From the NCBI GenBank assembly GCA_902702965.1, contig CACRXP010000143.1, positions 901,023 to 965,022 on the forward strand: a stretch of DNA of 64,000 nucleotides. The letters are read 5' to 3'. The translations under genes were made by a program, and so were the position numbers. The notes under the pieces are model-generated. The model did not search any database. It was not told the DNA's origin and was given only the letters and a program-made list of their open reading frames with translations. This document shows, piece by piece, positions 1 to 11,443 of this stretch. The stretch's first letter is position 1; the number at the start of each line of letters is the position of its first letter. Source of the DNA: Spirometra erinaceieuropaei. Its lineage: Eukaryota; Platyhelminthes; Cestoda; Diphyllobothriidea; Diphyllobothriidae.

Positions 1-609
1 TAAATATCGTTAAATGGCCGTTCATGGAACGACATGTGCCTGCATTTACGAATGTGGCTTGTAAAGTTAACAATATTGCTCAAATCCACTGCTTAATTTT
101 TTGAACCTCGTAAAGTCTCCTCTTAACACCGTAGAGAAATGCTTCGTTTTCCGTACACGGAAAATATACAGCTTGTAGTTTTGAAACCCTGAATGCAAGT
201 GTAACAGCAGGTCGGGTTCAAAATTATTCGGGAATTAGAAAAGTTTTTTGAAACCGAAGTATACTCTTCTTTTGAGTATGAAATTGGACAAAGACGTGAT
301 TTTCTACCGAATAAGTAAAATAATGAATATTTTTATGCATGTTTTCCATGAAATGTAATTGAATTTCCAAGGGCATCAAAAATCAATGAGAAAACTGCAT
401 ACTATATCAGTAGTCATTTTTTGCAGAGTATGGATCTTGCTTGCAGCCGAAAATAAGTTCTTTCGAAAGCCGACACCCTGAGATAAGTGGATCATTATAG
501 ATTTATGCTGCATCATGATTAGTTTTACAACACTACTTAATTTATCTTTTCGAAACGAGAACGCATTTCGAAATAGTGGTTGACATTTCATGAGTTAGCA
601 CATTTACTG
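1..609. repeat. Fold-back MITE, copy A (cut by window edge)
   Basis: Right part of the ~970-bp fold-back family described under copy B. The right terminal arm runs to the end ...TACTG followed by TA at 610-611. By alignment with copy C about 390 bp lie outside the window. The asymmetric centre is in the same orientation as copy C and opposite to copy B. No coding capacity. Confidence 0.85.
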
Positions 610-611
610 TA

Positions 612-1094
612 CCTAACCGATTCAGACGATTCCGTACTGTCGATCGACGCTGTGACTTTTGCTCTCGTCCTCCAATCAGAGCCCCACAGCCGTACAATCT
701 AACCCCGGTTTTGTTGATCTCGGCGGCTGAACAGCACGTCGTGTACTGTCTTTCTGAGGTCTTGTGACTGGCAGGGCCAGGGTGGGTAACACGGTCTGCA
801 AAGACGAGCTTACCGGACCGACGCGTTCTCTGTTTAAGCCGCAGGCTGCATTTTCAGCCTCTTCCAAGTAGGCAAAATGATACTGCTAGTATGGACGTAA
901 CCTCGAACTGCATCTGATGTTAGGCATCGGTCTCAAATAAACTGCGGTGACTCAGAAGTGGGGTGTCTTATTACTACACATTTTAACTCAGTTGCATCAA
1001 GTGATGCAGCTGGGTCCCTGGAAAGTCACTCCTGTAGACAGACAGAATTGGCGTGGGGGATGCCGCGATCTTTGAAAACAGGGAAGGTCTGACT
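612..1094. other. Spacer between MITE copies, nothing recognised
   Basis: Unique-looking sequence between two fold-back elements. Only short chance reading frames are present on either strand; no domain, tRNA-like motif or inverted repeat was recognised. Confidence 0.4.
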
Positions 1095-1096
1095 TA

Positions 1097-2090
1097 CAGT
1101 AGGTGGGCTTACTCATGAAATCTCAACCGAAATTCCAAAATGCGTTTTTGTTTCAAAAAGACTAATTAAATAGGGTTGTAAAACTAGTCAGCCTACAACA
1201 TAATTCTATAATATTTCAGTTACCTCAGGATGCCGGCTTTCGAATGAACTTCCTTCCGGCTGCATGTAAAAACCGCACTCTGTAAAAAATGACTACTTAT
1301 GTAGCATGAATTTTTTTCACTGATTTTCGATGTCCCTAATAGTTCAATCATATTTCATGGAAAACATGCATAAAAGTATTCATTCTTTCACTTATTCGGT
1401 AGACAATTACGTCTTCTTCCAACCTCTTACTCGAAGGAAGGAAACAATTCGGTTTTCAAAAACTTTTCAAATTCCCGAGTAATTTTGAATCCACTCTATC
1501 GTTACACTTCGATTCATGGTTTCCAAACTACAAGCCGTATATTTTCCGCGTACGGAAAACCACGCATTTCTCTAGGGCACTAAAGGGGGACGATATAGGG
1601 TTCATAAAATTTAACAGTGGATTTGATCCATATTGTCAACTTTACAAGTCAAATTGGTAAATGCAGAGACATGACGATTGATGAACGGCCATTTCACGGT
1701 ACTGAGAAGTCCCAAAATTAGAAACTTTTTTAAAACCGAATTGTGTCCCTCCTTCGAGTATAAAATTAGAAGAAGACGCAATTACCTGCCAAATAAGTAA
1801 AAGGATAAATATTTTTCTGCATGTTTTCCATGAAATATAATTAAATTTTAAGGGCTTCGAAAATCAATGCGGAAAATTTATGCTACATGAGTAGCCGTAT
1901 TTTACGGGGTAAAGTTGATGCATGCAGCCGGAAAGAAGTTCCTTCGAAAGCCGGCATCCTGAGGTAATTGAAATATTATAGAATTATACTGCAGACTGAT
2001 TAGTTTTACAAGCCTACTTAATTAATCTTTCCGAAACGAAAACACATTTCGGAATTTCAGTTGATATTTCATGGGTTAGCCTACCTACTG
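1097..2090. mobile_element. Fold-back MITE, copy B (full length, ~994 bp)
   Basis: Non-autonomous element with very long terminal inverted repeats. The left end begins CAGTAGGTGGGC and the right end is its complement, each flanked by TA (1095-1096 and 2091-2092). The arms extend roughly 390 bp. They include an AATTAAnTAG block near the end, a GCCGGCTTTCGAA block and a GCATGTTTTCC block, all mirrored on the other arm. About 200 bp of centre is not symmetrical and gives the copy an orientation. No reading frame crosses it. TA flanks and the CAGT-type end fit mobilisation by a Tc1/mariner transposase supplied elsewhere, which is inference. Confidence 0.9.
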
Positions 2091-2206
2091 TAAGTAAGAT
2101 TGGTTGTGATTTGGATTATTTAGAAAGTCCTGCATGGTGGATTCCATATCCTGCAGTAGACTGGGCAAGTAAGTTGACCCTAATGTGACAAACTTAGACC
2201 TCTCAT

Positions 2207-2330
2207 TGGGATTTCGTAGCTCAGGTGGTTAGAGCGCTGGCTGTATTCAATCCTTCCCCTTACTGTCCCTGGTTCACACCCCACCGAGGTCGCAGTGTTC
2301 TTCACAGTTGGGTCAAAATATATCATCTAA
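2207..2330 (+). repeat. tRNA-derived SINE, family 1 (copy 1)
   Basis: A pol III style head: an A-box-like TAGCTCAGGTGGTTAGAGCG at 2217-2236 and a B-box-like GGTTCACACCC at 2271-2281, followed by a body beginning CACCGAGGTCGCAG. A second copy lies at 6181-6330. Loop lengths and mismatches make it a SINE head rather than a working tRNA gene. Confidence 0.65.
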
Positions 2331-2960
2331 AATCTGTCAAAACACCTCTGGCTATTTGTATCACTTAACTGGACTGACGGTGAGTCTCCCATAAGAGCAC
2401 TGATTGGGCACTTTTACCGACCAAGCAAAAAATAAGCCCAACAATGGGAAATGGAAATCGAGGGAAAAATTTTTGATGGTCGTTAGAATCAAGCAGTATT
2501 TTTATAATTTTTAAGTATGTCCTTTTCAGGTCAGGAAAAACTAAAAATTAACATAAAACGTGGATCTCATATGAATGTTAGCCATTCCTGCCTGATAACC
2601 ATATTTGACTGAATGGGATGCTACCAGATGGTGGAGAAATGTATCAGTGTTTAAAATGGAAGAACGTATTTTGTTTGGACGTTGCAAGCACGCATTAATT
2701 TCGGTATTTGTTTACAGTGGGTGACATAACAAATGAAATGTGCCGACATTTGCGAATGATCGCTAATCGCTCGTAAACCGACACCAGTGTGTGGACGCAA
2801 TAAATATGTAAATAAATAAGGACTTTCGGAGAATAAATAAAATAAAGGAAATGCTAAGGATAATGTTACGTTGTTTAGAAATATCAAGTTTTTAGAAAGG
2901 TGGAAAATCAGGAAAAAATCAAAAATGGAAGTAGTTTTGTAAACTTCGAATTTATATGCA
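2331..2960. other. Spacer, nothing recognised
   Basis: AT-rich sequence without a recognisable gene or repeat, lying between the SINE and the Penelope-like array. Only short chance frames occur. Confidence 0.4.
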
Positions 2961-2967
2961 TAAAAAG

Positions 2968-3240
2968 CATAAGTATAGAAGAAGAGTCGAGCATCGGAAC
3001 ACTTCGTTTATTGTCCTGAGCTTTCAGACTCGTGCAGGAGTCCGTCGTCAGAGGTAGTAGCAGCAACAGAACAAGCGACGGTTATAAGGCATGTAGACCA
3101 ATCATCGACCGACGGCGCAACACTGGAGGTGACTACGCAGGGCTCTGCACTTCGGCGCCAGATCAATAAGTTGATTGACCGAGATCTCATCCCAGGTAGA
3201 GGCCTCAATCTATTCTCGGCCTGTCTGCATACAGGAGGCA
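2968..3240 (-). mobile_element. Penelope-like element, 3' fragment (tandem copy 2)
   Basis: Minus-strand 3' end of a Penelope-like retroelement. The translation ends with a SDDGLLHESESS motif, also present as SDDG...ESE in the two neighbouring copies. The tract containing GAAGAGTCGAGC then recurs at about 3250, showing head-to-tail joining to the next copy. Only the C-terminal tail after the GIY-YIG domain remains. Confidence 0.7.
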
Positions 3241-3830
3241 TGCATAAGTGAAGAAGAAGAGTCGAGCACTGGAACACTTCATTTATTGTTCTGAGCTCTC
3301 AGACTCGTACAGGAGTCCATCGTCAGAGGTAGTGGCAGAAACAGGGTAAGCGGCAATTATGAGGCCCGTAGCCCCAATCCTCGGCCTACGTTGCACGCCT
3401 GGAGATGACTACGCAGGGCTCTGTACGCCGGGGCCAGATCGATAAATCGATTTACCGAGTTCTCATCCGAGGCCCAGAATTCAATCAATGCTCGGCTTGT
3501 TTTGTTTCCCATGTAGACGACTATTTTGGTGGCTGCGAAGTTAAACTCGCGACCCATTTCGTAGGTATGGGCGGCCACTTGTCATAATGCGTCGCCTCAC
3601 CGCACAGCCAGCTTATGTTCGTGTATGCGCGATCCGAGCATGCGCCCAGTATGTTCAGTGTAGTTACAAGGACACTTTTGACACGGAATGCGATAAACTA
3701 CTCCAGATTGCTCACCAGGTTTTAACCGGTTTTTGATTTTCATGACCCTATTGCGCATGGTGGCTTTGGGGCGGTGTGCAATTCCAACACCTAACTCCGC
3801 AGCAATACGCTCTGGCATGAAGTAGATGAG
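3241..3830 (-). pseudogene. Penelope-like element, GIY-YIG endonuclease part (tandem copy 1)
   Basis: Minus-strand reading frame from 3818 to about 3357 encodes the GIY-YIG endonuclease portion of a Penelope-like retrotransposon. The GIY-like strand reads VVYRIPC and the YIG-like strand CNYTEHTGR (usual form YVGETGR), followed by RIHEHKLAVR. Further on is the family tail SVNRFIDLAPAYRALRSHLQ. Two in-frame stops interrupt it near 3580-3600, both of the kind expected from CGA to TGA decay. The reverse transcriptase half is absent. A dead fragment within a tandem array. Confidence 0.85.
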
Positions 3831-4160
3831 ATTGATGAAACCAGTGCTTCATTCATTTGACGTTTCGGATTCACGTTGGCACCCATCATCAGAGACAGTA
3901 TCAGGTAGGGGTAATCCATACGCAGGGAAATGCAGCATTTATAGGATGAAGTCGTCATGCTACTGCTATCCTATGATACTTAGTTGTTACTTGCTGGTGT
4001 GCTAACTGCTTGATGGCCGGCATGTAAGTTGTTAATTACCGAAGTTGCATCACCCATGTTGGATATTTACACGATGATCGCTTGGTCACCTGGCTTACCG
4101 GCCTGCGTACTCAAAGAGTGGTCAATTACTTTGTCCAGACCATGTCTCAGCGCCAAATAT
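3831..4160 (-). mobile_element. Penelope-like element, 3' end of a third tandem copy
   Basis: On the minus strand this tract ends with SDDGCQRESETSNE, a diverged version of the C-terminal tail seen in copies 1 and 2, directly abutting the 5' side of copy 1. It therefore looks like the tail of another, more diverged element in the same head-to-tail array. Its upstream limit is uncertain. Confidence 0.55.
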
Positions 4161-5137
4161 GGGGTGGCGATGTGTAGCGGCCGAGGACATCAAGGATAGC
4201 ACCCGACAAAGTAACAAAGCGGTGGGAAGAGATCCTGGCGGAGGTCGATCTGAACGGAGCCGTTACCTCTCGTGATATTCATCCATTCGCAATGGAAGAG
4301 GATAAGTCAAGTAGGGGATAAAGTATAATGAACGAGAGGGGCATGGGAAAGGCATATAATAGTTGTTACTATACATGTAGAATGAGAAACAGCAATGAGA
4401 TGACCTGTCTGGATGGAGAGGTGACCCTGACATGGGGATTCAGCGCTGTGGGCAACTGCAGAGAAGATCCGAGGGGGAAGCCGACGTAGAGCGAGAGAGA
4501 AAGCGAGCGACGAGTACGACGGTACATTGTGGGTTGTCGGCGGTAGCGAGAGGAAGTGACGCCGGCCGTCTTCACCAGCAAGCAGTTACATCATCGCCAT
4601 CCAAGGTCCGCGCCAAAAAAACGTTGCAGCATTGAAATAACCCTGTTCATTTCAAGGGACGTTACAGATGTCATTGTACTTGTTGGTAGACTGAGAGCCC
4701 CGTGAACCATGGCCATAGTGACTTGGGGCTCATGCGATTATTGCCCCTCGCGAAAATTTCGGCCTTAGCGAACTTTAACGTGCGGACAGATCTCGTTACG
4801 CGGGGCCATGACTTGAGATCCGGCGTCATTTCTCCGAACCGCCGTCGCGTGTTCATCCATTCACGTGCGGGGCAGTCTTCCAATTTCTCAAAAGTAACTG
4901 CTTTGTCCGCTACCCCACCAGATCCGATAAACGGCTGCAGCCGTTTTTGGCCTTGGCAGTGGGTCTTTTGGTCGCATCACCTAACGCCTGTTAGTTACCT
5001 GCTGTCGGTGCGGGGCAATGTGACAATTCCAGTTTGCAGTCGGATGGAGGACTTTGGGTGGGAAAGAGGTGAAAGTTCATCCACTACTTCGTTGGGCTGC
5101 GCAGTCGCACTCTTGGCCATGGAAGGCACTGTACAAC
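4161..5137. other. GC-richer tract of unknown nature
   Basis: This ~1 kb is richer in GC and CpG than its surroundings and holds a 175-codon plus-strand frame (4702-5229). That frame shows no family resemblance I recognise and runs into a repeat. It may be the remains of an unrecognised mobile element; no gene is claimed. Confidence 0.35.
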
Positions 5138-5287
5138 ATGTAGGCAGAATAGCATTACCGACAAGAACAAGGGACACTGGAATGGCCATTCCTGGTTTAT
5201 TAGACGTCGTCAGCCGATCCGTTGGTTAGAAGTCCAACGCATTAAGCACTGATCTACGGGCTCGTTGTCCTGCCAGTTGCGATCGGA
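5138..5287 (+). repeat. TIR/tRNA-like element (family 2), partial copy S1
   Basis: Shares with copies S2-S4 a block containing TTACCGACAAnnACAAGGGA, then TGGCCATTCCTGG, then a tRNA-Arg(TCT)-like head in reverse. The box-B half of the tRNA-like part and both terminal repeats are missing here. Confidence 0.7.
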
Positions 5288-5636
5288 AATACACAATGGT
5301 AAAGGGGTGCTTACCGATCATTTTTACGGAAATCATTCGTCCCGTTGTACCTTATGGCCTCCCCCGTGGCTCAGTGGTTAGAGGCGTTGGCCTTCTAACC
5401 AACAGGTCGTGGGATCGCGCCTCAGGTGTCCCACACCTCGGAATGGGTATGACTGGCTGACGACGACTAATGAGCCCGAAATGGTCATTCCAGTCTCCCT
5501 CGTCTTTGTCGGTAAAACCATTCTGTCCATATCATGCGCCGCTGCGTGGCTGCTGGTTGAGCTCAAGAGAAGGCCCAAGGCACAAGGAGACGAGTGAGTC
5601 GCGTTAAAACGATCAGTCAGCGTCCCTCTACCATTA
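5286..5636 (-). mobile_element. TIR/tRNA-like element (family 2), full copy S2
   Basis: About 350 bp bounded by imperfect ~60-bp terminal inverted repeats: AATGGTAAAGGGGTGCTTAC on the left, and a right end whose complement begins AATGGTAGAGGGACGCT. Just inside the left repeat is a tRNA-like sequence on the plus strand with an A box GTGGCTCAGTGGTTAGAGG and an arm TTGGCCTTCTAACCAA resembling tRNA-Arg(TCT). Element polarity is given relative to S3/S4. This pairs a pol III style head with transposon-like inverted ends. Confidence 0.75.
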
Positions 5637-6180
5637 TTTTGCGGTTGTCGATTTCTCCACGCTTTTGAGCTCATTTTTTTAGCTCTTTAAAAGAGGCGCT
5701 TGAAATTGTTCGGTCTGCTAATTTCTCTTCTCAAACCTATCAGTATTCTTATCCTAAATAGAATGAGAAAACAGGCCACGGAGCTTGCGAATGCAGAAGA
5801 AAACGTTTCGAAAAGTTACTGCATGACCGACGGCGCAAGCTCAAGAGCGTACTTAAGAAGAACACGAGGATCTCTGTAACCTAGAAAATTCATTCCATGC
5901 TCTTCGGTTAACGGATTGTATCATCTGATCTCCAGGAGAGCCATTTACGTTTGTATTTTAAGGAGGTTATCTTCGGGGTTAAGGCAAGGTTGGGGTGAAG
6001 GTTTGTGAGTACCAGAGTTAGGCAGAGGATACCGAAACAGGCATTCTTCCTGAAATTTAGCGCAAAACTACCCATGCTCGGGCGGGGTTTTTATCCCCAT
6101 GTCTTGTATTGGGAAGCCTTATTTGCGCCGAATGCTCTTCTCAATGGAGCAAGCAGGTAACAAATAGAACACTCCCAGTG
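5637..6180. other. Spacer, nothing recognised
   Basis: No domain, repeat or RNA gene recognised; only short chance frames. Confidence 0.4.
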
Positions 6181-6330
6181 GGGCCTCATAGCCCAGGTGA
6201 TCAGAACACTGCCTGTACTCAAGCCTTGTCCTTGCCGACGCGAATTCGAATCCCATCGAGGGTGTCGAGGTTTCCACAAATGGACCAAATGAATTATTCA
6301 ATTCTGCCAAAAACAAATACTAATCAATCG
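6181..6330 (+). repeat. tRNA-derived SINE, family 1 (copy 2)
   Basis: Matches the element at 2207. The head reads CATAGCCCAGGTGATCAGA with a good B box AATTCGAATCCC, then a body GAGGGTGTCGAGG corresponding to GAGGTCGCAG in copy 1. The A box is more decayed than in copy 1, while the B box is better preserved. Confidence 0.65.
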
Positions 6331-8002
6331 TTTTAAAAGGAAACACTAAGATTGCTACTGATGTAGATCAGCCTACTCAAATCAAGTAAGTAGATGTTAT
6401 ATGGGAACTCAGGTAGTGGAGCTTTCTATTCCCGTGCCCTACCGAGTTTAAGGTGAAATCCCACTGTCAGCAGGCGCCGCATGTCACCGGTGATCACAGA
6501 CTCTGTCTTCAGTCGCACCTAGCAACTTGATGTCGATAGTTTGTAATATGGGTGAGTGGCCGGAAAATTAATTCGGTTACGTAGTCTTATATTTCGTCGT
6601 TTCTGCCAAAAAGGTATTAACATTGCGTCCCTCCTGCGCATGAGGCAAGTCTGGAGGCTATTGTGCAACCGCTATAAGAAGCGCTGCCTTCACTTATTAT
6701 TAAATTTACTTGGTATGATTGATCCTCGCCCACTAATTCCATGGGTATATTGTTTTGTCAGTGACATCGTGCCGAGAGCAACTAAGATTCTGGCCAGGAA
6801 GGGTGAATCCCTTATACACTAAATCCGACTTTCCGGCCTTTCCTTGTCCCTTCGGTGAGAATTATCATCGAGAATTGTATCTTTTGGTAGAGATACAATC
6901 AAAGATCTGAGCGCACATTTTACAATTGAAGTAGTGGAAGCCTGTCTAACGTTATTTCCAAATGGTCCTATACTTAGTTGGTCAATGGTTCAACACCGAC
7001 TGGCGGTTCGACAGTTTTTCTGCAATAATGATAACGTACTTTTTTATCGAAAACCCCCCTTATAAGATCGATAAACGAAAACGTAAGTTTCTTCCTCCCA
7101 GTTCAGGATGCGGAGGAAGGAGGTCTGGCACCCAACAGCCATGACAAATGTGAACCAACGTCAAATGGGCTCACTTGCCTCGCTGCCCTGTTGTTGGGTT
7201 TTTGAGGCAAGACGTTACGCAGGAGGCAGCCTCGCCCAAGAAATCCAGGCGCCTGTTGATACTCCAAATTCTCAAGCAAATGCCGAGAATGGCATAAAGG
7301 CCCATGTGCTAGTGTCCAGTGGAGCCAAGGCGATCCCCAGTCCTGATCCGACAACGAGAAGGAATGGTATGCGAGCTGAACTGCTTCATCGGCAACGGAC
7401 CATCCATCTGAAGGACGAATCATCATCGGTCAAGGTCTCTGGAAGCGCGAACAGTCAGCGAAAACTAGATTCATCGACCTGCGATTTAATACACTCTGAA
7501 AGGTTGTGACGCATTCTGACTGCAGACGACTTGCCAAATGAATTAGCCTATTTTACGAGGATCATAAAATGTGTTTGGCACACACGATGAAATTTTGTAC
7601 AAGCCTATGGTTTAATTCATTTTTTACTAAGATTGTTAAATTTGTCCGCTGTAAAAGTGTCAGTGAGCCTCACTAGCTTTCTATAATCCGTTATCTCGCG
7701 GGTGAAATGTTAGCGTACTGACAGAAGAGGTGTACTTCCACCACCAAGAAGAAGGTTGATGGTATTTCTCACACAGTGTTCTGGGAATAATGAACTCGAA
7801 CCTGGCGCAAGACCAAACCGCCAAATGTGCTAGGTGAACACAGATCTATCGCCTTCCTGAAGCAAGCAAGTGCCAAATGGATGGGCGGAGCTCACAAACA
7901 GGCAGTCGCTTACCATGTCGAACCCGGTTTGGACATGATATCCGAGGTGGCGTCGACGGATATGCATGCTGATTTATATGACAATATTGCAGGCTTATTC
8001 TC
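6331..8002. other. Gene-poor stretch with orphan frames
   Basis: No recognised gene. A 133-codon plus-strand frame (7108-7509) and an antiparallel 107-codon frame overlap in the same GC-richer patch. Neither shows a motif, and overlapping open frames on both strands point to composition rather than coding. Confidence 0.4.
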
Positions 8003-8004
8003 TA

Positions 8005-8968
8005 CCGTAGGTGGGCTAACTCATGAAATGTCAATCGAAATTCCGAAATGCGTTTTCGTCCCGAAAAGATTAATTAAATAGGCTTGTAAAACTACTCGGT
8101 CTGCAATATAATTCTATAATTGTTCAGTTGCCTCAGGATGCCGGCTTTCGAATGAACTACTGTCCGGCTGCATGCAAAAACTACACTCTGTAAAAAAAAA
8201 TGACTATTTCAGTACCATGCATTTTCTCATTGATTTCGATGCCCTTGAAAATTCAATTATAGTTAATGAAAAACATGCAAAAAAATACTCATTCTCTTGC
8301 TCATTCGGTAGATAATTGCGTCTTCTAATTCTGTACTCGAAGGAGGGATATAACTCGGTTTTAAAAAAAGTTTCTGATTGTGAGAATTTTAAATGCCCTG
8401 AAATGGTCGTTTATAAATCGTCATGTCTCTACATTTACCAATGTGGCATGTAAAGTTGACAATATGCATCGAATTTACTGCCAAATTTTATGAACCCTAT
8501 ATAGTTCCCCTTTATTGCCGTAGAGAAGTTTATGGTTTTGGAAAACCCTGAATCCAAATGAAACGGTAGAGCGGGTTTAAATTTATTCGGGAATTAGTAA
8601 AGTTTTTGAAAACCGAATAGTACTCTTCCTTCGAGCATGAGCTTGGAAGAAGAAGTACTTTTCTACCGAATGAGCGAAAGGGTGAATATTTTTATGCATG
8701 TTTTCCGTAAAATGCAGTTGAATTTCAAAAGACATCGAAAATCAATGTGAAAAATTTATGCTACTGAAGTAGTCATTTTTTACAGAGTGCGGTTTTTGCA
8801 TGCAGCCGGAAGGAAGTTCATTCGAAAGCCGGCATCCTGAGGTAGCTGAAATATTACAGAATTATGTTGCAGGCTGACTAGGTTTATAGCCCTACTTAAT
8901 TAATCTTTTCGAAACGAAAACGCATTTCGGAATGTCGGTTGACATTTCATGAGTTAGCCCACCTACTG
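8005..8968. mobile_element. Fold-back MITE, copy C (full length, ~964 bp)
   Basis: Same family as copy B with the centre in the opposite orientation. The left end is CCGTAGGTGGGC after TA (8003-8004), and the right end ...CCACCTACTG precedes TA (8969-8970). Both ~390-bp arms are intact; no coding sequence. Confidence 0.9.
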
Positions 8969-8970
8969 TA

Positions 8971-9660
8971 CGGATTCAGCAAAATATGACTCTGGCTACC
9001 GTTCGGGAGCAGATACGCAAACATCACCGAGTTCGGCATGACAGGTGGTCAACTCTCACACTCATTCGAAGCTTATTGTTTCGGGGAGCCGATGGACTAG
9101 TGTCCACCTACTCCTCCATGAACAAACACCCAAACTGCAGGGGCAAATAAAACCAAATGCTCATACATCAATACCACATCACTTTTGAGGTAGTGTTTAT
9201 GACCCGTCTGGTAGACCTTGCCTGCGAACTAATCCCACTGTGTATGTTTCTAGTCCCAGGTGGTGGCCAGGGGTATGATGGACTGGAAGACGGTCAGATA
9301 AGCCCAAAGCATCATTGTATCAATCTACCCGCATCTTTGTCAATACATCCTCTGATTTCAATATTTCCAAGAAGCAGTCACTCGAGGGGGAAATGTTGGC
9401 ACGAGGTTCCTTTTGATCATCCTAAAAGTCTATGCAATCGAAGAAACGTCAGGCCTTTGTTTAAATCGCCGCCCAGGTGGGGACTAGTGAAACTGTCCTT
9501 TATTGCCGCAAATGTCAGATTCTCGGGTCGCTTTCCAAGTCGGACTTCTTGAAAATATTTGTATAGAAATGTATGCTCCTTTCTTCTTTGGAATATCCGG
9601 GCAACAATACAATAACAATTTCTTGGGGGTCGTTTTCGAATATTTTGCAGTGAAAAAAGA
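8971..9660. other. Spacer up to mariner relic
   Basis: No gene recognised. The last 100-200 bp probably includes the 5' untranslated part and terminal repeat of the adjacent mariner relic, but I could not match a terminal inverted repeat on both sides. Confidence 0.35.
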
Positions 9661-10654
9661 CATAATGAGGCAGTTAGTAGACTCAGATTCAATGGCCTCT
9701 CGCCCACAGACATCGTTGTCAAGTTGGAAATGACCAGGTCAACAGTTTACACCATTATCGACTGTTATAAGAAATTCGGCCGCATCGACGGGAAGCCTGG
9801 TAGTGAAAAATCAAAAAAGTTCGAACCCCTCGTCCGGAATAGTATTCGCTGCAGTCCAGTCCGGAACATGAGGAAGATGACTTTGGAGCTCGAGGTGTCG
9901 GAGCACACGGTCAGCAGTGTCGTGAAAAAAAAGGACCTGAATGCTAAGTCAAGGGCTACGACCAAGAAGCATCTCATTACTGGGGTTGTGAAAGAGAAGA
10001 AAGTGGAAATAAGTAAGAGAACCTTAAGCTTCCTCCAGAAAGGACCACATGCGGTGCTCTACTCTGACGAAGAACTCTTCAGGATCGACTCAGTGTCCAG
10101 CAGTCCAACAGATCACTACATAAGTCCCCTGAAGGTCAACAAGTTATATACCTGAGAATGTTAAGTACAAGTTTCAGACTCAACATCCCACGTCAGTAAT
10201 GGTTTTTGGCCTGACTGCCTCAGACAGTAGTCATGCCCCTGTGAAGGCCGGAGCCAAAGTGAACGCCGACGTGTACATGGATGTTCTTCAGAAGCATGGT
10301 AACCCTTGAATAGATTCCAATTACACTCCAGACGACGGCGTGGTCCGCCAGCAAGATGGTGCACCCCCACATGCGTCACAAAAGACACAGAAGTGGCTAG
10401 AAGACCACATGCCTTATATCTGGCCCAAGGACATGTGGCCATCATCCCTATCAGACTTAAATCCCCTCGACTACAGCATTTGGGCGTAAGTCGAGGAGGC
10501 CTACAAAAAGCCTCACAACAGCGTTGAGGGCCTGATGGTCTCCACTGCTAGAAAGTGGAACAAAATGTCACCGGAGTACGTCAGGAACACGTGCCCCAAG
10601 TCCAGACCGAGAATCGAAGAAGTCACTGCCAATAATGGCTCTTATATTGAATAG
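9660..10654 (+). pseudogene. Mariner/Tc1-superfamily transposase relic (DD37D type)
   Basis: Conceptual translation covers most of a cut-and-paste transposase. In order: a paired helix-turn-helix region (TDIVVKLEMTRSTVYTIID), a second helix region (RKMTLELEVSEHTVSSVVKK), the first catalytic Asp (VLYSDEELF), the second (QQDGAPPHAS) and the third (DLNPLDYSIW). By hand count 37 residues separate the second and third Asp, matching the DD37D (maT-like) arrangement. It is dead: frame changes occur near 9720 and 10155, and in-frame stops follow HGNP (TGA) and SIWA (TAA). The natural end is the TAG at 10652-10654. Terminal repeats were not identified. Confidence 0.85.
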
Positions 10655-11443
10655 TTCCCTTCTAATACGAATTTCGAGTAAAATACATTTGTTCCTCCAG
10701 CCACTTGTTCTTGACCTGGGTCAGGCTGTAGTTTGGACCACCCAACTTACGAAATTTACAGTCGCATACACGGTAGACCTCGCTCACCTTGTCGCGGTCT
10801 CTGCACCCAGCGGAATAATCTGCTCCAGTTACCATGGACGCTTATCCTTCATCTTTCCTTGAAGCCGCAAAAGGATGGGTATGGAGGGTGAAAAGTCCTA
10901 TTTCCAGACTCTTAGGATGTGGTTTTTACTTGTGCATTGAGGGCAGCCTTGGCATTGCCTCCGGAAGCAGCGAGCCAGGGATTGTGACGGTGTAGAAGCC
11001 AAGCAGCACCCCCTTACTGCTCTGTTCCCCTTAATGCTTGATCGGCACCACTCTCCAGACAAGGTTTGACCTTCCCAGACAGTGCTTAACCCATCTGACT
11101 GCCTTAAGGTGCGATCTGTAAAGGACCCAGCTGGCAGAGGTTTGGGCTGTAACCTAACCGATAAACATGGAGGATGGCTGCAACTCGTAAAACATCCCTC
11201 AAAGACGACATCAGTAGCGTACGCGGCGGTTTGCCCAAGTGGGAGTGCACGCCTCTGGGAAGCTAACTGGTCACTCAAGGGAAAGAAAAATTTCATTGGA
11301 CTACTAGCGCAGTAGACCTGCACGTGCCACCAAAAAGTTTCTCAACCCTGGAATTGGGTTGATTGTAGATCACCAAACGTGCATACCTTATGGAACATTT
11401 TGTTCGCTCAAAAGAGAAAATAGAATAAAAAGCAAGAGTTCAA
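10655..11443. other. Spacer with orphan minus-strand frame
   Basis: A 141-codon frame on the minus strand (10898-11323) and a 77-codon plus frame overlap. No motif or family resemblance was seen. Treated as non-coding. Confidence 0.35.

Noticed and set aside
4702..5229. 175-codon plus-strand frame
   Set aside because: Runs into a family 2 repeat, has no recognisable domain, and open antisense frames overlap it.
5345..5425. A functional tRNA-Arg gene
   Set aside because: The cloverleaf has mismatches and a poor B box, and the sequence is part of a repeated inverted-end element.
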